Assembly (NCBI RefSeq): GCF_000745855.1
Contig: NZ_KN050766.1
Location: forward strand, 341,567 to 405,566
DNA: 64,000 bases
Direction: 5' to 3'
Source: Xenophilus azovorans DSM 13620
GTDB lineage: Bacteria > Pseudomonadota > Gammaproteobacteria > Burkholderiales > Burkholderiaceae_C
Shown: in pieces, positions 17,540 to 28,616 of the stretch
Layout: each line of letters begins with the position of its first letter
How positions within the stretch are numbered: position 1 is the first letter of the stretch
Notes under the pieces: model-generated
Database searches by the model: none
What the model saw: the letters and a program-made list of their open reading frames with translations, nothing else
What the model was told of the DNA's origin: nothing
Program-made: the position numbers and the translations under genes

Positions 17540-18229
17540 ATGCCTTGCTCGGCGGGACGGCGGCGTTGGCTTGCCGCGGGTGCGCTGCTCGCCGCCGCAC
17601 TGATCGGCGCGCGGGCGCTGCGGGCGCCCCGCCCGGAGGTCGACGACGACGAGGCGGCCCTGCAGCGCCTGGCGGCCGACCTGCACGACGGCGTGGGCGC
17701 CCGGCTCGGCGCGCTGCTGGCCGCGCTCGATCCGCACGACGCCGCGCAGCGGCCGCTGTGCCTGGCGCTGCACGACTGCCTGCTGGAGCTGCAGATGGCG
17801 GTGGACGACATCGACGTCTTCGACGGCGAGGCCGTGCCCGAGCGCCTGGGCCGGCTGCGCCACCGCATGCAGCCGGCGCTGGACCGCCTGGGCATCCGGC
17901 TGGAGTGGCAGGTCTCGCCCGACGGCCTGGGCGTGGGCGGCGTGCGGGCGCGCGAGGTGGGACGCATCGCGCAGGAGGCGCTGTCGAACGTGCTGCGCCA
18001 CGCGCAGGCCACCAAGGTGGCGTTCCGCTGGGGCGCGGACGCGCGCGGCCGTCCCACGCTGCAGGTGGTGGACGACGGCGTCGGCCTGGCGCCGCCCGCC
18101 CGGGCGCCCGGCCGCGGGCTGGCCGGCATGGGCCGCCGCGCACAGCGCATCGGCGGCGAACTGCAGGCGATGCCGCTGGCGCCGCACGGCACCGCGGTGC
18201 TGCTGCGGCTGCCCGCCGGCCCCGGCTGA
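17540..18229 (+). CDS. Histidine kinase, NarX-like (HisKA_3)
   Basis: A short kinase of 229 residues. One N-terminal hydrophobic segment (WLAAGALLAAALIGARAL) may anchor it. The HisKA_3 box LAADLHDGVGARLGALL holds the phosphorylated His; the ATPase domain has the N-box EALSNVLRHAQATKV, DDGVGL and GRGLAGMGRRAQRIGG. There is no periplasmic sensor domain, so it either senses within the membrane or works with other proteins. It is paired with the upstream LuxR-type regulator. The short length compared with NarX is notable but common among such kinases. Confidence 0.9.
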   Translation: MPCSAGRRRWLAAGALLAAALIGARALRAPRPEVDDDEAALQRLAADLHDGVGARLGALLAALDPHDAAQRPLCLALHDCLLELQMAVDDIDVFDGEAVPERLGRLRHRMQPALDRLGIRLEWQVSPDGLGVGGVRAREVGRIAQEALSNVLRHAQATKVAFRWGADARGRPTLQVVDDGVGLAPPARAPGRGLAGMGRRAQRIGGELQAMPLAPHGTAVLLRLPAGPG

Positions 18230-18287
18230 GCGGCGCGGGCCCTATGGCAAACTCCCGCGCTTTTCCCCCAGGGCAGACCCGCAAAAG

Positions 18288-20660
<2,373 letters not shown>

Positions 20661-20763
20661 TCCTTCAAACTATCTGATCGATAGAGTGCCGGATAAAATA
20701 TTCAACTCATTGATTTCATTGAATTTTATTCGGAAAAATCACTCTGAGAATCTTCTCTGAAAC

Positions 20764-22152
20764 ATGCCTCCTCCGGCTCTCGCAAGCGTTGAGCAGTTGC
20801 GCCGCCTGTTGGCCATACGGCCGGTGGCAGCAGCGGCCGAGCTGGCCCGCACGCTGGGGGTAAGCGTTCCCACGGTGCACCGGTTGCTGGCTCGCCTGCC
20901 TGCGGGCGAGTTGGTCACTGCCGGCAAGGCTCGCCGTGCACGCTATGCGCTGAGCCGGACCCTGCGCGGCGGAAGTGCGGTGTTCCCGGCCTTTCGTGTG
21001 GACAGGAATGGAAGGCTTGAGAACGCAGGGTCTCTGGCACTGCTGCATCTGACGGGAAGCTGGATGCCGCTGGCGCCGCTCGGATGGCCCGTTCCGGAGG
21101 ACGCCCGGGATGGCTGGTGGCCTGGGCTTCCCTATCCGCTCTATCAGATGCGTCCCCAGGGCTACATGGGCCGGCAGTTTGCGCGCGCCGAGCATCTGCG
21201 GCTCGCCTTGCCCCAGGACGTATCGGCCTGGAGCGATGACGATGTCCTGTTTGCCATGTGCCAGGCCGGCAGCGACCTCAGCGGCGACCTCATCGTGGGA
21301 GAGCCGGCGTGCGAGTTGTGGCTGCGGGAGCGGGCGCAGGAGGCCGGCCCCGTCAGCGCGAATGAGACGGTGCTGCACTACGAGCAGTTGGCGCAGCGCG
21401 CGGTGGCCGCAGGCGTTCCCGGCTCCAGTGCGGCAGGCGAGTTTCCGAAGTTCACGGCGCGTCGCGCCCTGGACGGCGCCTCGACGCCCCACGTCATCGT
21501 CAAATTCTCGGGGGCTGATGAATCCGCCAGCGTGCAGCGCTGGTCGGACCTGCTGGTGTGCGAGCATCTGGCGCTTCAGCACATCACCGCCTTGCCGGGC
21601 ATCAAGGCGGCACGCAGCCGGATCCTGCATGGCGGTGGGCGCGTCTTTCTGGAAGTGGAACGCTTCGACCGGCATGGAGATGCCGGACGCAGCCCGCTGT
21701 GCGCCTTGGATGTGGTGGACGCCGCATTTGTCGGAAGCGGCTCGACCGACTGGACCAAGGTCGTTGCGGGCCTGCTGGAGCTCGATGTCGTGGACGGCGC
21801 CTTGCTGTCCGCAGCCACCCGGCTCTGGTGGTACGGCCGGCTGATCGCCAACACCGACATGCATCTGGGCAATCTCGCGCTCGAACCCGATGGAGGCGGG
21901 CGGTTCTCCCTGGCACCTGCCTATGACATGCTGCCCATGCGCTATGCACCGCTGGCAGGAGGAGAAGTGCCGACACCGGAACCCGAGTTCGCGCTTCCTC
22001 TGCCCGATCAGCGGACCGCCTGGTTCGAGGCCTGTGCCGTCGCGCTGGCGTTCTGGGACAGTGCGGCAACCGACGCGCGCATCAGCAGCGGCTTCCGCGC
22101 CGTGTGCCTGGCGCAACGGGACGCACTCGAGCGGTTGCGCGAACGGGCCTGA
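20764..22152 (+). CDS. yjjJ: YjjJ/HipA-type serine/threonine kinase with N-terminal winged HTH
   Basis: A 462-residue protein. Residues about 8-60 form a winged helix-turn-helix (AAELARTLGVSVPTVHRLLARL). The rest is a HipA-like kinase: a catalytic loop with NTDMHLGN (Asp365, Asn370) and a metal-binding Asp388 in AYDMLP. E. coli YjjJ (HipH) has the same layout and is toxic when overproduced. No hipB antitoxin gene is adjacent; the attached HTH may replace it. Base composition is less GC-rich than neighbours and the 103-base upstream region is AT-rich, hinting at transfer. The downstream lipase starts 14 bases later. Confidence 0.85.
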   Translation: MPPPALASVEQLRRLLAIRPVAAAAELARTLGVSVPTVHRLLARLPAGELVTAGKARRARYALSRTLRGGSAVFPAFRVDRNGRLENAGSLALLHLTGSWMPLAPLGWPVPEDARDGWWPGLPYPLYQMRPQGYMGRQFARAEHLRLALPQDVSAWSDDDVLFAMCQAGSDLSGDLIVGEPACELWLRERAQEAGPVSANETVLHYEQLAQRAVAAGVPGSSAAGEFPKFTARRALDGASTPHVIVKFSGADESASVQRWSDLLVCEHLALQHITALPGIKAARSRILHGGGRVFLEVERFDRHGDAGRSPLCALDVVDAAFVGSGSTDWTKVVAGLLELDVVDGALLSAATRLWWYGRLIANTDMHLGNLALEPDGGGRFSLAPAYDMLPMRYAPLAGGEVPTPEPEFALPLPDQRTAWFEACAVALAFWDSAATDARISSGFRAVCLAQRDALERLRERA

Positions 22153-22166
22153 CCTGCCGACGCAAC

Positions 22167-23237
22167 ATGAAAGCGCTCCGCATCCACGCCGGCCCGGCGG
22201 CCCGGGCCCACATCGCCGGGCACGGGCTCGCGCCCGCCCACGTGAAGGTCATCCCGGGCGCCGCCGGCGGGCCCAAGGGGCTGATCCTCGGGCCGCTGGA
22301 CCGCTTCCTGTTCGGCGAATGGCTGCCGCAGTCGTCGCAGCCCATCGACCTGGTGGGCGCCTCGATCGGCGCCTGGCGGCTCGCCACGGCCTGCCTGCGC
22401 GACCCGGCCGGGGCCTTCGCCCGCTTCGAGCACGACTACGTGCACCAGCGCTTCGACATCCCGGCCGGCCAGAAGCGCCTGACGGCCGCGCAGGTGAGCG
22501 CCGATTTCAGCCGCAACCTGCAGGGCTTCTTCGGCGGCCGCGCCGGTGAGGTGCTTTCGCATCCGCGCTATCGGCTGCACGTCGTCACGGCACGCGGGCG
22601 GCACATCCTCGGGCGCGAGGGCAGGGCGCGCACCGTCGCCGGCTACCTGGGCGCCTTCGCCAGCAACAGCCTGAGTCGGCGCAGCCTGGGCGCCTGGCTG
22701 GAGCGCTGCGTGTTCTCCGTGCCCGGCGCGGCGCTGCCCTTCGACACGCTGGACTTCCGCACGCGCCGCGTGGCGCTGGATGAGGCCAACTTCCAGCCGG
22801 CGCTGCAGGCCTCGTGCTCCATCCCCTTCGTGCTGCAGGCGGTGCACGACATCCCGGGCGCGCCGCCCGGCGCCTACTGGGACGGCGGCATCACCGACTA
22901 CCACCTGCACCTGCAGTACCGCGCCGCCGAGGGCATCGTGCTCTACCCACACTTCCAGCAAAGCGTGGTGCCCGGCTGGCTCGACAAGGGCCTGAAGTGG
23001 CGGCACCGGGCCACGCCCTTCCTCGACCGCATGGTGGTCCTGGCGCCGGATCCGGAATGGGTGCGCACGCTGCCCGGCGGCAAGCTGCCGGACCGCACCG
23101 ACTTCACCGGCTACGGCGGCGACACCGAGGCACGCATCGCCGCCTGGGCAAGGGCCACGCGCGAGGCGCAGCGCCTGGCGGACGAATGGGCCGAGTGGCT
23201 GCGCCGGCCCGATCCGGCGGCCGTGCGGCCGCTGTGA
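22167..23237 (+). CDS. Patatin-like phospholipase
   Basis: A 356-residue soluble protein. The patatin features are present: a Gly-rich oxyanion loop (GAAGGPKG), the nucleophile elbow GASIGA with Ser66, and the catalytic Asp239 in WDGG. Patatin-like enzymes hydrolyse phospholipids or other acyl lipids with a Ser-Asp dyad. No signal peptide is seen, so it acts in the cytoplasm unless exported some other way. It follows yjjJ by 14 bases but composition differs, so co-transcription is uncertain. Confidence 0.85.
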   Translation: MKALRIHAGPAARAHIAGHGLAPAHVKVIPGAAGGPKGLILGPLDRFLFGEWLPQSSQPIDLVGASIGAWRLATACLRDPAGAFARFEHDYVHQRFDIPAGQKRLTAAQVSADFSRNLQGFFGGRAGEVLSHPRYRLHVVTARGRHILGREGRARTVAGYLGAFASNSLSRRSLGAWLERCVFSVPGAALPFDTLDFRTRRVALDEANFQPALQASCSIPFVLQAVHDIPGAPPGAYWDGGITDYHLHLQYRAAEGIVLYPHFQQSVVPGWLDKGLKWRHRATPFLDRMVVLAPDPEWVRTLPGGKLPDRTDFTGYGGDTEARIAAWARATREAQRLADEWAEWLRRPDPAAVRPL

Positions 23238-23302
23238 TGCACGGCACGGCCGGCGTGGATACTCGGGCCCTCGACCACTTCACGGACGGACGGAATCCCA
23301 CC

Positions 23303-23524
23303 ATGAACGCCACCCGCATCATCGGCATCGTGCTCATCGTCGCCGGCATCGTCGCGCTGTCCCTCGGCGGCTTCAGCTTCACCAAGGAGACGCACCAGGC
23401 CAAGATCGGCCCGCTCGAGCTGTCGGTGAAGGAGAAGGAGACGGTCAACGTGCCGACCTGGGCCGGCGTGGCGGCCATCGTGGTCGGCGGCGCGCTGGTG
23501 CTGCTGGGCGGCAAGCGGGGTTAG
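23303..23524 (+). CDS. Small two-helix membrane protein
   Basis: A 73-residue protein with a hydrophobic N-terminal segment (IIGIVLIVAGIVALSLGGFSF) and a C-terminal one (WAGVAAIVVGGALVLLGG), separated by a charged loop of about 30 residues. Similar small proteins are widespread in Proteobacteria without assigned role. It starts 65 bases after the patatin gene. Its TAG stop overlaps by three bases the TAA stop of the convergent FAH-family gene. Confidence 0.7.
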   Translation: MNATRIIGIVLIVAGIVALSLGGFSFTKETHQAKIGPLELSVKEKETVNVPTWAGVAAIVVGGALVLLGGKRG

Positions 23525-24378
23525 CCCGGCAGGCGGCCGATGCGGTTCGACAGGCAGCCGATCCGCTCGATCTCGACGTCCACCTGATCCCCCTCCCTGA
23601 GCCACACGGGAGGCTGCCGCGCGAAGCCCACGCCGGCCGGCGTGCCCATGACGATGACGTCGCCGGGCTCCAGGGTCATGCACTGCGTGAGGATCTCGAT
23701 GGTCTCGGCCACGCCGAAGATCATCGAGGAGGTGTTGGCGTCCTGCATGACCCGGCCGTTGACGCGGCACTGGATGCGCAGATCGCGTCCGCCGGGCGGC
23801 AGTTCGCTCGCCAGCACCAGCGCCGGGCCGAAGGGTCCGCTGGCGTCGAAGTTCTTGCCGATGGTCCACTGCGGCGTCTTCTTCTGGTAGTCGCGCACCG
23901 ACAGGTCGTTGAAGCAGGTGTAGCCCAGCACCAGGTCCAGCGCCCGCTCGCGCGGCACCTGCTTGCCGCGCCGGCCGATGACCACCGCCAGCTCGGCCTC
24001 GTAGTCGTACTGCGACGACACCGCGGGCAGCGGCGCCGGTTCGCCGTGCGCCAGCAGCGAGCTCGGCGCGCGCAGGAAGAACCAGGGGTATGTGGGCCTC
24101 TCGCGGCCCCCTTCCTTGGCGTGATCGAAATAGTTCAGGCCCAGGCAGATGATCTTGCCCGGCCGCGTCAGCAGCGGCGCGAAGCGCGCGGTCTCGGCGG
24201 GGATGCGTTCGCCGGGCGAGCGGGCGCGCTGCGCCAGGTCCTCGCCGCGCATGATGCGCTCGCCAAGTTCGGCCGACGGATCGTCGGCGGCCGGCAGCAG
24301 GCGGTAGTGGTCGCCGTCGGTGACGGCCGCGCGCGCGGCGCCTTCGTGGATGAGGTTGACGAATGCCACGGCGCTCAC
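23521..24378 (-). CDS. Fumarylacetoacetate hydrolase family protein
   Basis: A 285-residue enzyme. The FAH core has KIICLGLNYFDHAKE, a metal-ligand region DYEAELAVVIG, GYTCFNDLSVRDYQ, and the end VMGTPAGVGF. The family cleaves C-C bonds in, or hydrates or decarboxylates, 2-oxo-acid intermediates of aromatic ring breakdown with a divalent metal. The GTG at 24378 overlaps the previous stop as GTGA and was chosen for that reason; a GTG three codons on is possible. It is the last gene of a five-gene operon running leftward from the SDR gene. Confidence 0.9.
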   Translation of the reverse strand: MSAVAFVNLIHEGAARAAVTDGDHYRLLPAADDPSAELGERIMRGEDLAQRARSPGERIPAETARFAPLLTRPGKIICLGLNYFDHAKEGGRERPTYPWFFLRAPSSLLAHGEPAPLPAVSSQYDYEAELAVVIGRRGKQVPRERALDLVLGYTCFNDLSVRDYQKKTPQWTIGKNFDASGPFGPALVLASELPPGGRDLRIQCRVNGRVMQDANTSSMIFGVAETIEILTQCMTLEPGDVIVMGTPAGVGFARQPPVWLREGDQVDVEIERIGCLSNRIGRLPG

Positions 24379-25214
24379 TTCAGCAGCAGGGCCGCCGCCT
24401 CGCGCGCCGTCTGGCCGACGCGCACGCCCTTGGCCTGCGCCACGCTGTTGGCGGCGCTGATCACGCCGTCGAAGTAGGTGCTCTGGCCGTCGCCCATGCG
24501 CGCGGTCAGCGCGTCGACCGAGGCACCGGCGATGCCGTCGGCCTCCACGTCCTGCAGCGCGGAGATGCCCGACTGGTTCTTGCCGATGCCGCCGTCGGAG
24601 CAGATGAAGGCCCAGGGGCGGAACTGGCGGAAGTACTCGACCACGCTGCGGCCGGTGTGCCCGGCGGTGCACAGCACGTTGCGCTCGCGGTCCTCGGGCA
24701 GCGCGAAGGCGATGGAGTCCGTGCAGACGATGCTGCGGCCGTGCTCGCCGGTGTGGACCACGAGGCGGCGCGCGGGATCGAAGGAGGCGGGCTTGAGCGC
24801 ACCGGTCTTGAAGGCCTCGGCCACCTCGCGCACCTGCATGCCCGGCGCGATGCCCAGGCGCTGCGCGCTGTCGTTCACGCGGCTGATGACGCCGTTCTCG
24901 TACAGGTCCCGGCCGTTGCCCATCTCGGCGGTCATGGTGTCGGTCGCGGCGGCGGGCACGCCCAGGGCCTCGTAGTACCACAGGCCGGCGATGCCCGCGC
25001 CGTCCTTGCCGATGGCGCAGTCCAGGCCGACCACGGCGCGCGGCCGCGCCGACATCACCATGCGCGCGCAGAGCACGCCGGAGTAGGACGCGTTGACCAC
25101 CACGTCGCCCTGGCAGGGGTGCGCGGCCACGTAGGCCTCGACGTGCGTGGCCGAGTCGAACACCAGCGTGCGGCCGGCGGCGGTTTCGTGCAGGGTGGGA
25201 AGGTGCAGTGCCAT
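24375..25214 (-). CDS. Unrecognised protein with two internal ~98-residue repeats
   Basis: A 279-residue soluble protein. Residues 38-135 and 180-277 align with each other at a constant offset of 142: both have IGK followed by GI, an A-x-x-D-x-[LM]-TA-x-MG-[ND]-G stretch, Y-x-x-GVIS and a final [RQ]-x-[RV]-RE-A-like end. Shared Asp, Gly and Thr residues suggest two similar sites or a pseudo-dimer. No known family was recognised. It lies within an operon with FAH, NIPSNAP, cupin and SDR genes, so an enzyme role in the same pathway is likely but unproven. Confidence 0.75.
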   Translation of the reverse strand: MALHLPTLHETAAGRTLVFDSATHVEAYVAAHPCQGDVVVNASYSGVLCARMVMSARPRAVVGLDCAIGKDGAGIAGLWYYEALGVPAAATDTMTAEMGNGRDLYENGVISRVNDSAQRLGIAPGMQVREVAEAFKTGALKPASFDPARRLVVHTGEHGRSIVCTDSIAFALPEDRERNVLCTAGHTGRSVVEYFRQFRPWAFICSDGGIGKNQSGISALQDVEADGIAGASVDALTARMGDGQSTYFDGVISAANSVAQAKGVRVGQTAREAAALLLK

Positions 25215-25239
25215 GGGTGTGCGGTCGTTGAAGAGGAGG

Positions 25240-25560
25240 TCAGCGGATGGGGGAGAAGTCGGCCGGCACGAGCAGCCGGTTGTTCATCGACTTGAGCATG
25301 GGGCGGATCTTCACCAGGTAGTCCTGCCACAGGGGCTCGCCAGCGAGCGCGGCGCGGCGGCGCACGCGCTCCTCGAAGCTGTCGTAGCCCCACAGGTGCA
25401 CGACGGCGTTGAGCTCACCGATCTCCGTGACGAAGTAGCCCAGGAGCCTGCCCAGGGTCTTCACCTGCAGGTCCAGGGCGCCGCTGCGGCGATAGAGATC
25501 CAGGTACATGGCGGGAGTGTGCTCTGCGTGCAGCACGTAGCAGCGTTCTTCGATCAGCAT
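25240..25560 (-). CDS. NIPSNAP family protein
   Basis: A 106-residue protein from the ATG at 25560; a GTG two codons earlier is possible. It shows the NIPSNAP dimeric alpha/beta-barrel pattern: an opening ERCYVLHAEHTPAMYL, GRLLGYFVTEIGELNAVVHLW in the middle, and a final helix with LKSMNNRLL. In bacterial catabolic clusters such small proteins are common, and their role is poorly known. It sits between the duplicated protein and the cupin gene in the leftward operon. Confidence 0.85.
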   Translation of the reverse strand: MLIEERCYVLHAEHTPAMYLDLYRRSGALDLQVKTLGRLLGYFVTEIGELNAVVHLWGYDSFEERVRRRAALAGEPLWQDYLVKIRPMLKSMNNRLLVPADFSPIR

Positions 25561-25570
25561 GGTCACGTGG

Positions 25571-25969
25571 TCACTTCAATTCCTGACCCGCCAATTCGCC
25601 CACGAGAAACCTGTTGGGCTTGAGAAAGAAGGAGAGCACCAATGCACCTCCGGGCGAACGCGCGACGTGGCGGTTGCCCTTGGGCCGCCAGACGTAGTCG
25701 CCCTCGCGCACCTCGCCCTCGTCGTCGACGATGCTGCCGGAGATCACGTAGGTCTGCTCGATCTCCACGTGCTCGTGCAGCGGCAGCGCCGTGCCCGGCT
25801 GCCAGCGGAACAGCGCGGTGAGCAGGCCGCTCTGCACGTCCTCCATCAGCACCTTCATGTCGATGCCGGGCGTGGGCGTGGGCTTCCAGGGCAGCGCGTC
25901 CACATTGACGTAGCGCGAATCGAGGGGGGCGAGCGCCTGCTCGCCGGCGAGGCCGGGGGTGGTGGCCAT
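25571..25969 (-). CDS. Cupin-domain protein (ChrR-like)
   Basis: A 132-residue protein with one cupin barrel. The metal-binding pattern is partly seen: LPLHEHVEIEQTYVISG gives His, His and Glu, and GNRHVARSP gives the last His. The ATG at 25969 is preferred over a GTG at 25978 because AAAGG lies eight bases upstream. Cupins of this kind act as small dioxygenases, isomerases or sensors. It is the second gene of the leftward operon, after the SDR gene by 31 bases. Confidence 0.85.
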   Translation of the reverse strand: MATTPGLAGEQALAPLDSRYVNVDALPWKPTPTPGIDMKVLMEDVQSGLLTALFRWQPGTALPLHEHVEIEQTYVISGSIVDDEGEVREGDYVWRPKGNRHVARSPGGALVLSFFLKPNRFLVGELAGQELK

Positions 25970-26000
25970 GGTGTGCACCTTTCTTTGTGTGAGAGGGGAG

Positions 26001-26831
26001 TCAGTGCCCGTGGCCGCCGTACTGGTCGGCCTTCGGCTGGGCGTGCATGAGCGGGGTCTCGAGGAAGCCGCCGTCGACGACCAGGTCCTGGCCGTTGACG
26101 AAGCCGGCGGCGTCGCTCGCCAGGTAGGCCACCGCGTCGGCGATGTCGCCGGTCGTGCCGAGCCGACGCACCGGGACCAGGCCGGTGCGCCATTGCAGCA
26201 TCTCGTCGCTGGCGTAGTGCACGGCCGACAGCGGCGTGCGGATGAAGCCGGGGCTGACCGCGTTGGCGCGTATGCCGCGCGGGCCCCATTCCACGGCGGT
26301 GTGCCGCGTGAGCGCCAGCACGCCGGCCTTGCTCACGCTGTAGGCGGGCGAGGCGTTGGGCTTGCCGGCGGCGATGGAGCCGATGTTGACGATGCTGCCG
26401 CGCCCGCGCGCCAGCATCAGCGCGCCGAACGCGCGTGTGCAGAGGAAGGGGCCGCGCAGGTTGACGGCCATCAGGCGGTCCCAGTCCGCCAGGTCCATGC
26501 CGTCGAGCGCGGCATGCCGGCCCAGCACGCCCGCGTTGTTCACCAGGATGTCGCAGCCGCCGAGCTGCGCGTGCACCCGTTCCGCCGCGGCCGCCACCGA
26601 GTCCGGGTCGGCGATGTCGCAGACGCCGGCCAGGCCGCGCGTCGGCAGGCTCCGGCGCAGGTACTCCAGCTCGGCCGCCGCGCGCGGCAGATCGAGCAGC
26701 GCGACGGCGGCGCCCAGCGCGGCGAGCCGCTGCGCGATGGCGGTGCCGATGCCGCCGGCGGCGCCGGTCACGACCGCGACGCGGCCGTCGAGACGGTGGC
26801 GCTCCGCGGGCGCGTCCGTGTGGTCGTTCAT
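26001..26831 (-). CDS. Short-chain dehydrogenase/reductase
   Basis: A 276-residue oxidoreductase with the classical SDR features: nucleotide-binding VVTGAAGGIG, LVNNAGVLG, catalytic Ser in NIGSIAAGK, and YSVSK with Tyr and Lys. The end has GGFLETP. The ATG at 26831 was chosen for its ribosome site (GGGAAGGGAG) and position just before the fold. It probably oxidises or reduces an alcohol or ketone in the same pathway as its neighbours. It heads the leftward operon and is divergent from the TRAP transporter genes. Confidence 0.92.
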   Translation of the reverse strand: MNDHTDAPAERHRLDGRVAVVTGAAGGIGTAIAQRLAALGAAVALLDLPRAAAELEYLRRSLPTRGLAGVCDIADPDSVAAAAERVHAQLGGCDILVNNAGVLGRHAALDGMDLADWDRLMAVNLRGPFLCTRAFGALMLARGRGSIVNIGSIAAGKPNASPAYSVSKAGVLALTRHTAVEWGPRGIRANAVSPGFIRTPLSAVHYASDEMLQWRTGLVPVRRLGTTGDIADAVAYLASDAAGFVNGQDLVVDGGFLETPLMHAQPKADQYGGHGH

Positions 26832-27040
26832 GGCTGTCTCCCTTCCCGGAAACGGCCGGGCGTGGATGGAATCAAGTCTCACTAAAAGATAAATACCATC
26901 ATATGCGACTTTTGATTTTTATACTAATACGGGAAATTCACTAGACTTCGACATGCTCGTCGCGACTATCCTCCGGCCCCGTTCAGGCCCGCATGGCGAG
27001 CCCGCGCCCATCCACTCACCCCGACACAGGAGACTCCCCC
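26832..27040. promoter_or_regulatory. Divergent promoter region of the catabolic island
   Basis: This 209-base gap separates the SDR-led operon from the TRAP operon. The part from 26875 to 26950 is strikingly AT-rich for this genome and contains TATACT at 26920 as a possible -10 element. It is the natural target for the IclR-type regulator encoded downstream of the TRAP genes, but no clear palindrome was identified by eye. CAGGAGA at 27027 is the ribosome site of dctP. Confidence 0.55.
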
Positions 27041-28051
27041 ATGAAGCTTCGTCATCTCGCACTCGTCGCCACCCTGGTCGCGGCATCCGCCGGCGCACTG
27101 GCGCAGGACGTGCGCGACCGCGTGATCAAGTTCGGCCACCTCGTGCAGCCGGGCCACCCCATCGCCCTGGGCACCGAGAAGTTCGCCGAGCTGGTGGCCA
27201 GCAAGAGCGGCGGCAAGATGAAGGTGCGCGAGTACGGCGCCTCCGTGCTGGGCAGCGAGACCCAGCAGGTCGGTGCGCTCCAGGGCGGGGTGCAGGAGAT
27301 GTTCGCCCCGGCCACCACCTCCGTGGCCTCGCTGGTCAAGGAGATGAGCCTCATCGACACGCCGTTCTCCTTCAGCAATGCAAAGCAGGTGGACGCCCTG
27401 CTGCAGGGTCCCTTCGGCCAGGCCATGCTGAAGAAGCTGGAAGACAAGGGCCTGGTCGGCCTGGACTACTGGGAGACGGGCTTTCGCAACGTCACCAACA
27501 GCCGCAAGCCGGTGACGACCCCCGAGGACGTCAAGGGCCTGAAGATCCGCGTGATGGGCAACCCGCTGTTCCTGGAGTCCTTCTCGGCACTGGGCACCAA
27601 CCCCGTCCCCATGGCCTTCGGCGAGCTCTACGGCGCGCTGGAGTCGCATGCGCTCGACGCACAGGAGAACCCCTACAGCATCGTGCTGACCAGCAAGTTC
27701 TACGAGGTGCAGAAGTACATGAGCGTGACCAACCACGTGTACACCGCCAACCCCGTGCTGGTGAGCAAGAAGTTCTGGGACCGGCTGTCGCCCGCCGAGC
27801 AGAAGATCCTGCGCGATGCCGCCCGCGAGGCCGGGGCCTACCACCGCGCGCTCAGCCGCGAGGCCGCCGAGAAGGACCGCAAGGCCCTGCTGGCCAAGGG
27901 CATGCAGATCAACGACGTGCCCAAGGAAACCATCGCCAGGATGCGCGAGGTCACCAAGCCGGTGGCCGACAAGTTCGCCGCCACCTACGACCCGGCGCTG
28001 GTGGAGCTGTATCGCGCCGAGATGAAGAAGATCCACGAGACGGTGCACTGA
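27041..28051 (+). CDS. TRAP transporter solute-binding protein (DctP family)
   Basis: A 336-residue periplasmic protein with signal peptide ending ASAGALAQ. The DctP fold is shown by VIKFGHLVQPGHPI at the start, the organic-acid-binding Arg region GLKIRVMGNPL, and FGELYGALESHALDAQENP. TRAP binding proteins capture carboxylates for sodium-driven uptake. It is followed by both membrane subunits, then an IclR regulator and catabolic enzymes, so it presumably imports the substrate of the island. ATG at 27041 with a good ribosome site. Confidence 0.95.
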   Translation: MKLRHLALVATLVAASAGALAQDVRDRVIKFGHLVQPGHPIALGTEKFAELVASKSGGKMKVREYGASVLGSETQQVGALQGGVQEMFAPATTSVASLVKEMSLIDTPFSFSNAKQVDALLQGPFGQAMLKKLEDKGLVGLDYWETGFRNVTNSRKPVTTPEDVKGLKIRVMGNPLFLESFSALGTNPVPMAFGELYGALESHALDAQENPYSIVLTSKFYEVQKYMSVTNHVYTANPVLVSKKFWDRLSPAEQKILRDAAREAGAYHRALSREAAEKDRKALLAKGMQINDVPKETIARMREVTKPVADKFAATYDPALVELYRAEMKKIHETVH

Positions 28052-28067
28052 TCGCCGGGACGACCGG

Positions 28068-28616
28068 ATGAAGCGCCTGATCGACCTGTACTGCCGGCTG
28101 CTCGACGTGCTCAACGCCGCGCTGCTGGCCGCCATCCTCGTGCTCGTGTTCGGCAACGTGGTGCTGCGCTACGGCTTCAACGCCGGCATCCTGATCTCCG
28201 AGGAACTGTCGCGCTGGCTTTTCGTCTGGCTCACCTTCCTCGGCGCCATCGTGGCGTTGCACGAGCGTGCGCACCTGGGCACCGACATGGTGGTCAGCCG
28301 GCTGGCCCGGCCGGCGCGGCTGGCCTGCTTCGGCGTCGCGCACGTGATCATGCTGTACGTGTCCTGGCTGCTGCTGTCCGGCAGCTACACCCAGGCCGAA
28401 CTCAACCTGGACGTGAGCGCGCCCGTGAGCGGCATCCCGGTGGCGGTGTTCTACGCCTCGGGCATCGTCTTCGGCATGTCGGCCATCGCCTTGCTGGCCT
28501 ACGCGCTGTTGCGCCTGCTCGGCGGCCGGCTCAGCGACGCCGAGACCGTCATGGTGCGCGAGTCCGAAGACGAGCCCCACACCTACCAAAGCGCCCCTGC
28601 GGAGTCTTCCCGATGA
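28068..28616 (+). CDS. TRAP transporter small membrane subunit (DctQ)
   Basis: A 182-residue protein with four hydrophobic segments and the DctQ signature around VVLRYGFNAGILISEELSRWLFVWLTF (split here as RYGFNAGILISEELSRW, then FVWLTFLGA). It joins the large subunit to form the membrane carrier. The C-terminal tail is acidic. It starts 17 bases after dctP and overlaps dctM by ATGA. Confidence 0.93.
   Translation: MKRLIDLYCRLLDVLNAALLAAILVLVFGNVVLRYGFNAGILISEELSRWLFVWLTFLGAIVALHERAHLGTDMVVSRLARPARLACFGVAHVIMLYVSWLLLSGSYTQAELNLDVSAPVSGIPVAVFYASGIVFGMSAIALLAYALLRLLGGRLSDAETVMVRESEDEPHTYQSAPAESSR

Noticed and set aside
20661-20763. Intrinsic terminator after tex (CTATC...GATAG)
   Set aside because: The arms are only five bases and no T-run follows; it is more likely part of the yjjJ promoter region.
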